Below, one piece after another: positions 54,562 through 62,989 of a DNA stretch of 64,000 bases (position 1 is the first letter of the stretch; each line of letters opens with the position of its first letter). Under the pieces are notes generated by a model. It was not told where the DNA came from. It was given only the letters and a program-made list of their open reading frames with translations, and made no database searches. The position numbers and the translations under genes are program-made. Source of the DNA: Roseburia_C sp900315735 (lineage in GTDB: Bacteria; Bacillota; Clostridia; Lachnospirales; Lachnospiraceae); assembly GCA_052118425.1 (NCBI GenBank), contig JBQKHF010000013.1; one strand, given 5' to 3'.

Positions 54562-54927
54562 CTAATACATCGTTGCCCTTAAAGAGCTTTCATGTGTCCG
54601 GTACCAGTAATTAGTGAAGTCCTGGTATTTCTGATTAAACATAGCTGCTGAATTTGCGTATCTGTCCATCTCATTGTTATAATAATCAATCTGGCTCATA
54701 AGCCACTGAACGTATAAGCTGTCATATGGGGCAGGTACAAGAAGTTCCTTATCCATATCAACTTCTGTATAGGGTTCTACCACTACATCCTCTTCACGCT
54801 CTCTTACATTCAGTATCTCAATAGCAATTCTTTTATCCAATTCTGTAAGCCAATCTAACTTTTCGTTATCCTCATAAGTATTTGGTTCCAGGTCATCCAC
54901 CTTTGTTATTGCTTCATTTACCTTCAT
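54562..54927 (-). CDS. Putative head-tail connector protein
   Basis: The 121 residues are mostly helical (MKVNEAITKVDDLEPNTY, then KLDWLTELDKRIAIEILN, then LYVQWLMSQIDYYNNEMDRY, ending WYRTHESSLRATMY). Size, helices and position after the capsid gene fit a gp6-like connector adaptor. It lies just after a terminator and 12 bases before the nozzle gene. Confidence 0.6.
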   Translation of the reverse strand: MKVNEAITKVDDLEPNTYEDNEKLDWLTELDKRIAIEILNVREREEDVVVEPYTEVDMDKELLVPAPYDSLYVQWLMSQIDYYNNEMDRYANSAAMFNQKYQDFTNYWYRTHESSLRATMY

Positions 54928-54940
54928 GTCTCTCTCCTTC

Positions 54941-54970
54941 TAAAAAAGAGGCACAACAACGCTGTGCCTC
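54941..54970 (-). terminator. Intra-operon terminator after the capsid genes
   Basis: GAGGCACA/TGTGCCTC stem (54,948-54,970) with a 7-base loop, followed on the minus strand by TTTTTTAG. It lies between the 104-residue and 121-residue protein genes, and would lower transcription of tail genes relative to capsid genes. Confidence 0.8.
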
Positions 54971-54994
54971 TCCTCGTTTTAATGGAATCTCTTA

Positions 54995-55309
54995 TTAGTT
55001 TAAAGCCTTTCCTTTTGCAATAAGTTCCTGCTGTCTTCTCATTGCAAGCTGATCCATTTCTGTACTGTTTTTCAGAACTTCAAAGATTGGTTTCGGAATG
55101 GTTACCTCTTCCCCTCTTTTAATTCTGTAATTATGTCCATTTAAAGATACGAAAATGTCTCCTTTTTCACCATCCAACGGTGCCATAAACTTAACATTTT
55201 CTTTCCATGGATCCACTTCTTCTACTGTTTCTGCCGCATCCATTACCTGAGTTTCTTCTGCTACTTTCGTTTCTTCTACTACTTTTGTTCCTTCTGTTTT
55301 TGCTCCCAT
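54995..55309 (-). CDS. Small phage head protein (104 residues)
   Basis: It has a Val/Glu/Thr-rich N-terminal tail (TKVVEETKVAEETQVMDAAE) and a compact C-terminal domain GDIFVSLNGHNYRIKRGEEV...FEVLKNSTEMDQLAMRRQ. It is encoded right after the major capsid gene, so a decoration or head-completion role is likely. Not a recognised family. Confidence 0.6.
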   Translation of the reverse strand: MGAKTEGTKVVEETKVAEETQVMDAAETVEEVDPWKENVKFMAPLDGEKGDIFVSLNGHNYRIKRGEEVTIPKPIFEVLKNSTEMDQLAMRRQQELIAKGKALN

Positions 55310-55320
55310 ACAGTTGCCTC

Positions 55321-56301
55321 CTAGTTTGCTTCTACGCTTCCGCTGAATTTTGATGTTGATTCAATACGAATCATATACTGCTCTACCAGACGTTCTGCTG
55401 TCTTAATTGCTTTCCATCCTACCGTGGAGCGCTGGTTTAATGGGTCCTCTCCTGCACCTGCCGGCTTGATAATCATCTGTAATGCTCCGCCATCAATACC
55501 GGTTTTGGCATACGCATGTGCTCCAAGTACTAATGTACCAAATACTGCAGTATCTGCCGGGCATCCTGTGCCTTTCCAAATTTTTGCGTTTGAAGTAGAT
55601 ACAAAACGTACATTTCCAATCTTTCCAATTTCTCCTTCAAAGATTGCTTCTGGTGCTGCATATTTATGTACGTCAATCCATTCCTCGCTGCGCATAAGGT
55701 CATATGCTGCGTATGGATGAATAATGGATACATAAGATTTCTGAATTTTTGGAGCATTCATTGCTTCAAGCATAGCTGCTGCACGGAAGAAGATTTCCGG
55801 CGTCAGTGTGTCTGCTGCTGTTAACTGGGCTCTTGTTGCTCTGTCTCCAACAATTAATACGTTTGTGCCACCGGCCATAACGTCTCTTGTAACATTGTCC
55901 AATGTCAAGCCTGCCTGAGCACCTAATACTTTTGAAGCCTGCACAACATTGTTATCAATGGCTGTAAGGTCCAGTACGTCAGAGATTGTGATGTAATCTC
56001 CGTACTGTTTTACCGTACTTGTAACTGTACTTACGCTTAAGCTATTTCCATCCGGTGTCACACCTTCTGTAAGTGGTGTATTCGCCGGTTTCAAAGAGTC
56101 ATACTTTCTGAACTCAATCTGTTTACCACCGTTTTTAGGAATCGGATAATCATCTCCAAACTGGTCATGCACCAATTCTGGTGATGCTTCTTCAATCAAT
56201 TCCTTTTCGTAAAATGTTTTATTTTCTGCCGACAAACTGGATGTACCAGTTGTCTGTGTATTTGGGTCTGCAAAAAACTGCAAGATATTTCTGATTTTCA
56301 T
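55321..56301 (-). CDS. Phage major capsid protein, N4-gp56 type
   Basis: Shell subunit, 326 residues. Segments such as YGDYITISDVLDLTAIDNN, QAGLTLDNVTRDVMAGGTN and YVSIIHPYAAYDLMRSEEW match the N4-gp56 family as I recall it. The N-terminus reads MKIRNILQFFADPN, a Prp-type processing motif. A longer start at 56,322 is possible, but AAAGGAATATAT fits the ATG at 56,301. It follows the scaffold gene by 17 bases. Confidence 0.88.
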   Translation of the reverse strand: MKIRNILQFFADPNTQTTGTSSLSAENKTFYEKELIEEASPELVHDQFGDDYPIPKNGGKQIEFRKYDSLKPANTPLTEGVTPDGNSLSVSTVTSTVKQYGDYITISDVLDLTAIDNNVVQASKVLGAQAGLTLDNVTRDVMAGGTNVLIVGDRATRAQLTAADTLTPEIFFRAAAMLEAMNAPKIQKSYVSIIHPYAAYDLMRSEEWIDVHKYAAPEAIFEGEIGKIGNVRFVSTSNAKIWKGTGCPADTAVFGTLVLGAHAYAKTGIDGGALQMIIKPAGAGEDPLNQRSTVGWKAIKTAERLVEQYMIRIESTSKFSGSVEAN

Positions 56302-56318
56302 ATATATTCCTTTCCGAA

Positions 56319-57221
56319 TCACGAGAAAGAAACACGTTCTCCATTGAGTACTTTCTTCTCGTATTCCCTCATCTGTTCAGGTGTCAATTTTCTAACATCT
56401 ACTTTCACTGTTCCTTGTGAACCGGAAGATGCTGCACCTTCAATTGGTCTTCCACTCTTTGAATTGATGCTTTTTACTACATTGTTTTTTGCTGTTTCTG
56501 CCGCCTGTGCCATTCCATATGTCATAATCTCATCATGGTGTGTGGCCATGTAAGCAGCTTCAATGCTTCCACCAACTTTAAGAATTGCCGTGAAGTCTGG
56601 ATTTGCAAGTTCCTCATTAAGGTTAAAGTCCATGTTATACTTCTGTCTTAATGCATCCGCCTGCTGTGTCCACTGTGCATAAATCTGCTCGCCTTCTTTT
56701 TTCTTCTCCAACTGTTCCATTGCTTCTGTCAGTTTCTTGTTTTCCAACTTTACCCGGTTTACTTCCCGAAGCTGGTCTACGGACATTCCATGTCTTGCTG
56801 CTTCATCTTCCAGAAGTGCATTGTCCTGCTGTACTGCTCTTACGATTCCTTCTACATCATCCGCTTCAAGACCATAACGCATAGCAAGCTCTCCCATGAT
56901 TGGAGTCAGTGCATCATACTGTTTCTGCAAGTTACTGATTGTTTCATTCGATTTTTTTAATCTGTCCTTAACGATTCCTTCTGTACGCTTTCTATATGCG
57001 TCTCTGTAATCGCCCTTAATCAGTTCCTCGAAGGCTTTTTCTGTGTCTTCCGGTGTTGTCGCATCCTGCGACGTTCCAGCGTCGTCCTGGTTACCTGTTC
57101 GACCGTCTGTGGCTCCGGCGTTGAGCCCTTCCGCCTGTCCTGCTGTTCCTTCTGCTCCAGTTGAAGCTGCGCCTGCTCCACCTTCCGCAAAGAACTGCAA
57201 ATTAAAATACTTTCTTCTCAT
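56319..57221 (-). CDS. Phage scaffolding protein
   Basis: Assembles procapsids and leaves before maturation. The 300 residues are acidic and strongly helical (IKGDYRDAYRKRTEGIVKDR; DNALLEDEAARHGMSVDQLR; EAMEQLEKKKEGEQIYAQWT), with a Gly/Ala-rich N-terminus. The start reads MRRKYFNLQFFAEGG, whose NLQFFA is close to the cleavage motif known for bacterial L27 and staphylococcal phage scaffolds. It lies between the Prp-like protease and the capsid gene. A fused internal protease is absent. Confidence 0.85.
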   Translation of the reverse strand: MRRKYFNLQFFAEGGAGAASTGAEGTAGQAEGLNAGATDGRTGNQDDAGTSQDATTPEDTEKAFEELIKGDYRDAYRKRTEGIVKDRLKKSNETISNLQKQYDALTPIMGELAMRYGLEADDVEGIVRAVQQDNALLEDEAARHGMSVDQLREVNRVKLENKKLTEAMEQLEKKKEGEQIYAQWTQQADALRQKYNMDFNLNEELANPDFTAILKVGGSIEAAYMATHHDEIMTYGMAQAAETAKNNVVKSINSKSGRPIEGAASSGSQGTVKVDVRKLTPEQMREYEKKVLNGERVSFS

Positions 57222-57286
57222 ACTTTCGTCCTTTCCGAAGTGCCATGTTTTTCTTAAACCACTTGTACTATATCAATTCAAAAAAT

Positions 57287-57619
57287 TTATTTCTCCCCAA
57301 TTTCGTCTAAAAATAAAATATTTTTTGGAAAATTTTTTTCAATGATTTTATAGCCATTCAATATCGTTTCCAGCACTACTTCCGTCTCTCTACTCCAATC
57401 CGTTATTTCCACGTTGCATCTCCCGGATTCTCCCATTTCCAAGACTGTAATCTTTACTTTTCCTTCTGCCTGCTGCTTTTGTAATTCCTCAAGAAGCGTA
57501 AATAAAAGGATACTGCATGCCGAGCATACAATATCCTTTCCTGCTTCTGCATAGTCAGCATGACCTTCCATTTTTATTTCCATCAGATTTTCTTTTTCTC
57601 TCACTCTGACTTTAAGCAT
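57287..57619 (-). CDS. Phage-encoded Prp-type cysteine protease
   Basis: Homologue of the ribosomal processing protease Prp (YsxB family) that trims the L27 N-terminus. The 110 residues fit. The catalytic pair is in EGHADYAEAGKDIVCSACS: His near residue 20 and Cys near 32, in the family spacing. TAGGAG precedes the ATG. It lies between portal and scaffold, and the next two genes' products both start with a Prp-like motif, so the likely targets are scaffold and capsid. No other maturation protease is seen. Confidence 0.82.
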   Translation of the reverse strand: MLKVRVREKENLMEIKMEGHADYAEAGKDIVCSACSILLFTLLEELQKQQAEGKVKITVLEMGESGRCNVEITDWSRETEVVLETILNGYKIIEKNFPKNILFLDEIGEK

Positions 57620-57628
57620 ATCTTTCTC

Positions 57629-59602
57629 CTATACTGACGTAGAGTTTCTAGTTGCATGCGCCGCCTGGCTTGTTAATGAGCCATTGCTATTCCTGTTAAG
57701 CACCGACTGGCTCTGCGCCATAGGTTCTTCTGCCTGCTGCATTGCAATCTGTGCATTTCCCGCTATTCTTTCTGCATAATTCGTTGTTCCTCCGCTCGAC
57801 ATATCTACTGCCTGTGCCAGTGCAAGAGCCTGCTGCTGCATCTGTAAGTACAGGTTGTAATATGTCTGGGATTTATTTAATCTCTGCTTCACCTCGTCTT
57901 TTCCGTCAAAGTCCATCATATCCAGACATCCGATAGTCATTTCTGCATTCTGCGGATTAAAAAATCCAAGGTTATAGAATTGTAATGCAAGCTGATTCTG
58001 TGTCTCCCTCGTGTATGCACTCTGCTTTGCCGGTACAACCTTTACATCAAAAATTGGAACTCTTTCTGACTGTGCCTGTCCAAATCCGGTATCCATTGTC
58101 TGTCCTTTTAATGTGCTATTGTCAAACGTCACATAGTCTGTCTGTCCGGTTTCTCCGGTAATTCTGAATTCCCTTGGCTCATCGTAAAACTGTCTGATAA
58201 GCTCAATCACCAGATAACATATCTTAGTAAATGCTCTATAATCTGCTCTGTTTGCATCCCTAGACAATTTGCCGGACGCTTCCTGTAGGCTGGCAATTCC
58301 GCTCGCTGAAGTAACATTAGAGGTCTGTCCCTGTGCTGCCGCTGTATTTCCCGACGTATCCTTCAATTCTTCAATTTTATTATTCAAAATGGTTTCATAA
58401 ATGCCAGCCATCGGTGTCGATGTGATCTGTCGAAAAGCATCCTCTCCCAAGCTTCCGCTAAAGTGCACAAGTGACTTTGAAAAATCGCAAAAATCATTTT
58501 CATTCAGCCCCACATCGTCTCTGACCGCCCATCTTGGCTTTGCCAGTGACAATCCATTTTCAAGAATACCCTGCTGCATCTTATCTATGTATGCCTGTGT
58601 ATCTTTCATGACATCCACATATCCAAATCCGCAGACACTGCTCTCGATTGGAAACAATACATCAAACACAAATGGATATAGTCCATGATCATACAGCCCT
58701 GTATATTTTAATTCCTCGTCATTTTCTGTCGCATAGAGCACTTTCCCATTGCAGAATTTGCAATAATGTAGCACGTTCTTTCTTTTAATCAATCCATTAT
58801 TGTCTTCAAGTACAATCGTTTTTTTATAATACCAGTCTACAACCGCAACCTTCTCTGTATTATCTTCCGCATCCGTCTTTATGTACTGTGTAAGACTGAT
58901 ATCACTACCTGCCATTATCTCCTTATCTGGATAAGCAGCCTTTATGTCCTCTACGTCTTCCATGGATACATAGAATACATTCTTCGACCTCTGAATATCT
59001 TTTACTCCTGGTTCCCAGAAGAGATTCATAATATCTACATTTTTTATTGATATGTCTCCTAATCCATTGTCTTTTGAACAATCCCAGAATACGCCTGTTA
59101 CACAAGTTCCATTTTTTAATTTATACCATCCGCAATCTGAATACGTCTCTTCAAATTCATTTCGTTCCAGTATAACCGGTATGATTTCTGATAAAGCCTT
59201 GGCTGCTCTTTCATCATTCTTTTCTCGTGGAAGCACATTTGCTTCTGGAAAATTGTCCATGATGTCAGCATGCTTATTGGCAAGTGCGTTGAAAAGCCAT
59301 GCCGACCGTGGTTCTATCCTTTTCTCTGCTTCCTCTTCCTGTTCTTTTCTCGCATAATCCCAATGCCTTAATCTCCACCATTCCTCATTTTCCACAATTG
59401 TATTTTCAAGGTTCTTTTTTCCAGCATGATATTTCCTCAATACTTCTGCTGCTTCTTTCACATCGTCATCCGTGATCACATCTACCGTCCGCTCTTCCGG
59501 TATCTCTTTTTCTTCTGATTCCGTCTGAATTAATGTGTCCTGCTGTTCTTTTTCCTGTTGCACCGGTGCAACTTCTGTTATTTTTCCTTTTTTATAAGCC
59601 AT
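57629..59602 (-). CDS. Phage portal protein
   Basis: Dodecameric DNA gate of the head, 657 residues, in the size range of podovirus (P22-like) portals. Segments are AWLFNALANKHADIMDNFP, GTCVTGVFWDCSKDN and YLVIELIRQFYDEPREFRI, with a low-complexity Gln/Ala-rich C-terminus (LQMQQQALALAQAVDMSSG) that probably lines the crown. It is 11 bases from terL and next to the Prp-like protease gene. Confidence 0.87.
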   Translation of the reverse strand: MAYKKGKITEVAPVQQEKEQQDTLIQTESEEKEIPEERTVDVITDDDVKEAAEVLRKYHAGKKNLENTIVENEEWWRLRHWDYARKEQEEEAEKRIEPRSAWLFNALANKHADIMDNFPEANVLPREKNDERAAKALSEIIPVILERNEFEETYSDCGWYKLKNGTCVTGVFWDCSKDNGLGDISIKNVDIMNLFWEPGVKDIQRSKNVFYVSMEDVEDIKAAYPDKEIMAGSDISLTQYIKTDAEDNTEKVAVVDWYYKKTIVLEDNNGLIKRKNVLHYCKFCNGKVLYATENDEELKYTGLYDHGLYPFVFDVLFPIESSVCGFGYVDVMKDTQAYIDKMQQGILENGLSLAKPRWAVRDDVGLNENDFCDFSKSLVHFSGSLGEDAFRQITSTPMAGIYETILNNKIEELKDTSGNTAAAQGQTSNVTSASGIASLQEASGKLSRDANRADYRAFTKICYLVIELIRQFYDEPREFRITGETGQTDYVTFDNSTLKGQTMDTGFGQAQSERVPIFDVKVVPAKQSAYTRETQNQLALQFYNLGFFNPQNAEMTIGCLDMMDFDGKDEVKQRLNKSQTYYNLYLQMQQQALALAQAVDMSSGGTTNYAERIAGNAQIAMQQAEEPMAQSQSVLNRNSNGSLTSQAAHATRNSTSV

Positions 59603-59613
59603 CTCTCATCCTC

Positions 59614-61062
59614 CTAAATATTTAATATCTGTACTCCTTGGCTTCTTTTTTGCCCTTTGAACATATCTAGTGGGTCGAATGCCGGTTTTTTTTGTAATAC
59701 ATTTCCTCTTGGAGCAATCGGATGCTCCATGAGCACATATCTGCATTCATCATAGATGTGGTCTTCTTCTGTTGTGTCAATATCTTCCGGAATTGTCTCG
59801 CTATATGTAAGGTTTGGGATTGTTCTGATGAAGTTTCTGCATGTGTTAAAAATTTGAAACATACAATCTCCCATTTCATCGAAGGCAAACCTATAGTGAT
59901 ACTGCATCTTTCCCGGCAGTCTGACATGGTCTCCGCCATGGAAGTATACAAAATTAGGGCTTCTCTCCATCATTCTGGCAACAGATTCTCCTCTTGACTC
60001 ATCAAATATAGCCGGATCCGCTACACCTATGATTCTCTTACCTTTCAGCAATGGATTGTTTTCTTCGACTTCTCGAATCTTTCTTGCCTGTTCTACCGGA
60101 TGCTCTTTTAATCCCTGATTAGCAATTCCATTCCAACCGTACAGCTCTGCTATCCGGTATATCTTTCCCTTTGTGTCTACTGCATACCATCCTACTGAAT
60201 ACGGCTTTGCATATCCGAAGTCGAACCCCCGGTATATCTTCCAGTGGTCCGGTATTTGAAACGGCTCAATCACATGCGTCCACATCCTGTCTTTATAATG
60301 ACTTGGGTCATCTCTGAATTCTGTAAACACCTGTCCGCTAAAGCTGTCCCATGAGCCATACATCAGGGCATTTCTTTCTGCCTCTGGCAATGCGGCAAGG
60401 TTTGCTAAATAATCCGGGTCATTCTCTAACAGTTTTTTATTGTCAAATACTGTGGCCGGTATGTATATCCTGTCTCGTGAAAGCTGTATCTTCTCACCCT
60501 GCGGATTTAACACGCTGTATCTTTCCACTATCCTTGTATTTGGTGGTGCCGGCGTAACAAATCTTTGCTTGACCCACGCCATTCCTTTTCCATCCGGATT
60601 TGCTGTTGCCCTCATGTATACTCTTGTACCAGGTCCCATTGGTCTGTTACGAGACATCATATACTGGTACTGTGTCCGTGAAAAATGTGTTAATTCATCA
60701 AATCCGATAAAATCGTATGCTTTTCCTTGGTAGTTGAAGCGGTCGGAGTCTCTTTGCATGTATCCAAAAAATATCTTTGCACCGGACTCAAACTGCCAAC
60801 GCATTTTATTTTCATTAAATTTTGGGCGCTGCCCCTTCAAATTGCCGTACAAGTCATAAGATCTTGTAATTAATCCTTCAAGCTGTGGCACTGTGTCACG
60901 GAATATAATGCCTCTATAATTTGGTATATTTATCTGTCTTAACGCTTCCGCTAACATGGAATCTGACTTTCCACCGCCTGCTGCTCCTCCGAACAAAACT
61001 TCATACTCCGGTCTTTCCATGAATATCTTCTGCTTCGGCTGTGGCATCCACGAAGCACTCAT
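59614..61062 (-). CDS. Phage terminase large subunit
   Basis: Packages and cuts DNA. Walker A is VLFGGAAGGGKSD near residue 30, Walker B DFIGFDELTH near 118, the coupling motif MRATANPDG, and the RNase-H-like nuclease begins GFDFGYAKPYSVGWY near 268 with a later Asp in IIGVADPAIFD. At about 480 residues it is full size. The ATG at 61,068 is only two bases from GGAGGT, so the ATG at 61,062 (MSASWMPQPKQ) is better spaced. It overlaps the terS gene by about 60 bases in another frame. Confidence 0.95.
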   Translation of the reverse strand: MSASWMPQPKQKIFMERPEYEVLFGGAAGGGKSDSMLAEALRQINIPNYRGIIFRDTVPQLEGLITRSYDLYGNLKGQRPKFNENKMRWQFESGAKIFFGYMQRDSDRFNYQGKAYDFIGFDELTHFSRTQYQYMMSRNRPMGPGTRVYMRATANPDGKGMAWVKQRFVTPAPPNTRIVERYSVLNPQGEKIQLSRDRIYIPATVFDNKKLLENDPDYLANLAALPEAERNALMYGSWDSFSGQVFTEFRDDPSHYKDRMWTHVIEPFQIPDHWKIYRGFDFGYAKPYSVGWYAVDTKGKIYRIAELYGWNGIANQGLKEHPVEQARKIREVEENNPLLKGKRIIGVADPAIFDESRGESVARMMERSPNFVYFHGGDHVRLPGKMQYHYRFAFDEMGDCMFQIFNTCRNFIRTIPNLTYSETIPEDIDTTEEDHIYDECRYVLMEHPIAPRGNVLQKKPAFDPLDMFKGQKRSQGVQILNI

Positions 61063-61762
61063 CTTCATCCACCTCCTTTACTGGTGGCAGGAATACTACT
61101 CCTTCATTGTCCTCCTCATCGTCTTCGCATTTAAAACCATGCTTGTCCAACCAGTCAATTGCTTTCTGCGAATCTTTCAGTTCGATAGCTACTCCATGCG
61201 CTGTATTCTTTATGGCCTTTACTGTCTGCCAGTCTATTAGATCCGGATTTTTAATGCTCATTCCATATGCAGATACATTTACAACGTCTGATAAATCAGC
61301 AAATGCGATTCTTGATTGCAGTTCAGCTACATCCTCTTCTTTTGGAAGCATTCTCTCCATCTTGTCCCGCCTTATCTCTTCCAAACGTTCTTTGATTTTA
61401 GGATTTTTTAGCTTGTTATGAGCAGAAACGGCCGCTGACTGGTAAGAGCAGTGATAAACACGCATATAGCTTCTTACTGCATTGAAAGATTTTGCATAAA
61501 ACTGGCAAAAAAGCTCATCTCTGTCTATTGCATCATCATCTTCAGGCGCTTCTTTTTCTTCTTCTGTATATGCATTCTTTTTTTGTGTGCACACTTTTTT
61601 CTTCTTTTTGTGTGCATACTTTTTTCCACCGCCTCTTTCCCATCCGTACCGTTGCTTCCAGGACTTGACCGTATTCAGGCTGATGCCGTATTTTTCCGCT
61701 ATTTCTTTATATTTCATACCAAGCATGTAATCATTTTCTGCCTCTTCATGTACTTCTCCCAT
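61001..61762 (-). CDS. Phage terminase small subunit
   Basis: Recognises the packaging site. The N-terminal helix-turn-helix YKEIAEKYGISLNTVKSWKQ (about 18-37) is followed by a basic stretch KKYAHKKKKKV and a conserved central region RDELFCQFYAKSFNAVRSYM...SAHNKLKNPKIKERLEEIR typical of the terminase_2/XtmA group. The acidic C-terminus overlaps the large subunit gene. It is the first gene of the late operon. Confidence 0.9.
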   Translation of the reverse strand: MGEVHEEAENDYMLGMKYKEIAEKYGISLNTVKSWKQRYGWERGGGKKYAHKKKKKVCTQKKNAYTEEEKEAPEDDDAIDRDELFCQFYAKSFNAVRSYMRVYHCSYQSAAVSAHNKLKNPKIKERLEEIRRDKMERMLPKEEDVAELQSRIAFADLSDVVNVSAYGMSIKNPDLIDWQTVKAIKNTAHGVAIELKDSQKAIDWLDKHGFKCEDDEEDNEGVVFLPPVKEVDEDECFVDATAEAEDIHGKTGV

Positions 61763-61859
61763 ACGGTCCTCCCTTCTCTTTTACTGCCTGTATTATATAA
61801 AAAGGTGTGCTTTCTTTTCTCCCCTAAATCGTCTCATTTTTATTTTTGTGCATTTTTCA

Positions 61860-61918
61860 GGTATATTAGCCAATATACCTTTTTATTTTTGGTTATTCGG
61901 TATATTGGCTAATATACC
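61860..61918. promoter_or_regulatory. Inverted pair of 20-bp operator-like palindromes
   Basis: GGTATATTAGCCAATATACC (61,860-61,879) and its exact reverse complement GGTATATTGGCTAATATACC (61,899-61,918) lie 39 bases apart centre to centre. Each is itself a near palindrome (GGTATATT/AATATACC). They stand between the divergent terS operon and the plus-strand cassette, near TATAAT-like sequences facing both ways. A dimeric repressor, such as the ribbon-helix-helix protein encoded next door, could bind both. Confidence 0.7.
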
Positions 61919-61975
61919 TTTTTGTGCTATTATATATACATCAAAGGAAATCCAATATTGAAAGGAGTCGTTAAG

Positions 61976-62509
61976 ATGAGAAGAGAAGATTTAACAACTG
62001 CAATTGAAAAAGAAACTGGTTTGTACTTGGCAGCAGAACCGCTTTGGAATGAAATTGAGGAAGCTGTCGGAAGATTTGAAGGGGAAGATGGCGAGAACTG
62101 GGTAACCGGCCAGGATGATGTCATGAGAAAGCTTGAATACTATGTCGGCATTAAGCGTGAATATGATGAAGACTGTGATTCCTGGGATACAGACATTACT
62201 CTTTATGAAATGATTATCGAAGATAAGCAGACTCACAAAAGATGGCATATCGTTTTTGATTCTCCTATTCGTAGCGACGAGGAAATTACTGCTAGAAATT
62301 TAAAAGCTATTGTAACAGGAAAAGTGAATGAAGAGTTTTATTTAATCAAAGATGGCAAGTATGTCGGATTCAATCATTTGGAAGAACTTGTTGGCTCTGA
62401 TTATGATAACCTTAATGATGACCTGATGAGCGGAGATTATAGTGAGTATCATAAATATGAGCTCTTAGAATGCGTAATGACTATACAGTTTGTTGCAGAA
62501 GACAAATAA
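61976..62509 (+). CDS. Acidic phage protein of unknown function (plus-strand cassette)
   Basis: The 177-residue protein starts at the ATG with AAAGGAG eight bases before it, not the upstream 61,922 in-frame start. It begins RREDLTTAIEKETGLYLAAE, is Asp/Glu-rich (about 25 percent acidic) and contains WNEIEEAVGRFEGEDGENW and YDEDCDSWDTDITLYEM. No motif is recognised. Its negative charge recalls phage DNA-mimic inhibitors, but that is only a possibility. First gene of the cassette. Confidence 0.7.
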   Translation: MRREDLTTAIEKETGLYLAAEPLWNEIEEAVGRFEGEDGENWVTGQDDVMRKLEYYVGIKREYDEDCDSWDTDITLYEMIIEDKQTHKRWHIVFDSPIRSDEEITARNLKAIVTGKVNEEFYLIKDGKYVGFNHLEELVGSDYDNLNDDLMSGDYSEYHKYELLECVMTIQFVAEDK

Positions 62510-62540
62510 ATCAAGTAATTTGCAGGATTGAGGTGATTTA

Positions 62541-62738
62541 ATGAAAAAAAGCCAGCCAGCGGCCACCAATAGATATATGCGTGACAAACATACCTTCCGT
62601 GTGTTTGTCACTAATGATAAGGCTGCTCTTTATAAAGCTGCTGCTGATGCTACCGGTCAAAGTATTAATCAATTCATCATTGGTTGCATTGATGAAAAAA
62701 TTGAGGAGGACAGAAAAAATGGCATTTCTTACAAATAA
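62541..62738 (+). CDS. Arc-like ribbon-helix-helix protein
   Basis: The 65 residues end ...GISYK. TFRVFVTNDKAALYKAAADA and TGQSINQFIIGCIDEKIEE fit the beta-alpha-alpha pattern of Arc/MetJ-type DNA-binding proteins that act as dimers at palindromic sites. GAGGTGA precedes the ATG. The operator pair at 61.9 kb is a good candidate target. It could be a repressor or the antitoxin-like partner of the next gene. Confidence 0.75.
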   Translation: MKKSQPAATNRYMRDKHTFRVFVTNDKAALYKAAADATGQSINQFIIGCIDEKIEEDRKNGISYK

Positions 62739-62988
62739 AGGTGAACGAGTCACTTATGCATGTCCCAAGCTTTTAGAGGAGCTCAAAGCAGACCTTAAGG
62801 AATTTGGCGCAAATGAGCCAATTACCGTTTGGTGCAAAAGGATAAAGGGCGTTGAAGTTTACACAAATTATGATTTTAATGAGCCGGAAGCCCCTATCAC
62901 AAAGGATGAGCTTGTTAAAGGTGAATACTTTAAAACTATGAGTATTGGAGAGCTGCTTCCTCTCATTGAAAAAGAAAACCAATTCTAA
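62719..62988 (+). CDS. Small phage protein, partner of the ribbon-helix-helix gene
   Basis: The 89 residues start at the ATG preceded by GAGGAGGA, not the longer in-frame start at 62,581, which lies in the other gene's frame. It overlaps the ribbon-helix-helix gene by 20 bases, so translation is coupled. Sequence such as GERVTYACPKLLEELKADLK and VWCKRIKGVEVYTNYDFNE is not assigned to a family I can name. The tight pairing with a small DNA-binding protein is arranged like a toxin-antitoxin pair, but no toxin motif is visible. Confidence 0.7.
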   Translation: MAFLTNKGERVTYACPKLLEELKADLKEFGANEPITVWCKRIKGVEVYTNYDFNEPEAPITKDELVKGEYFKTMSIGELLPLIEKENQF

Positions 62989-62989
62989 T

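Noticed and set aside
59667..59951. 94-residue minus-strand ORF inside terL
   Set aside because: Alternate frame of the terminase large subunit with no start signal of its own.
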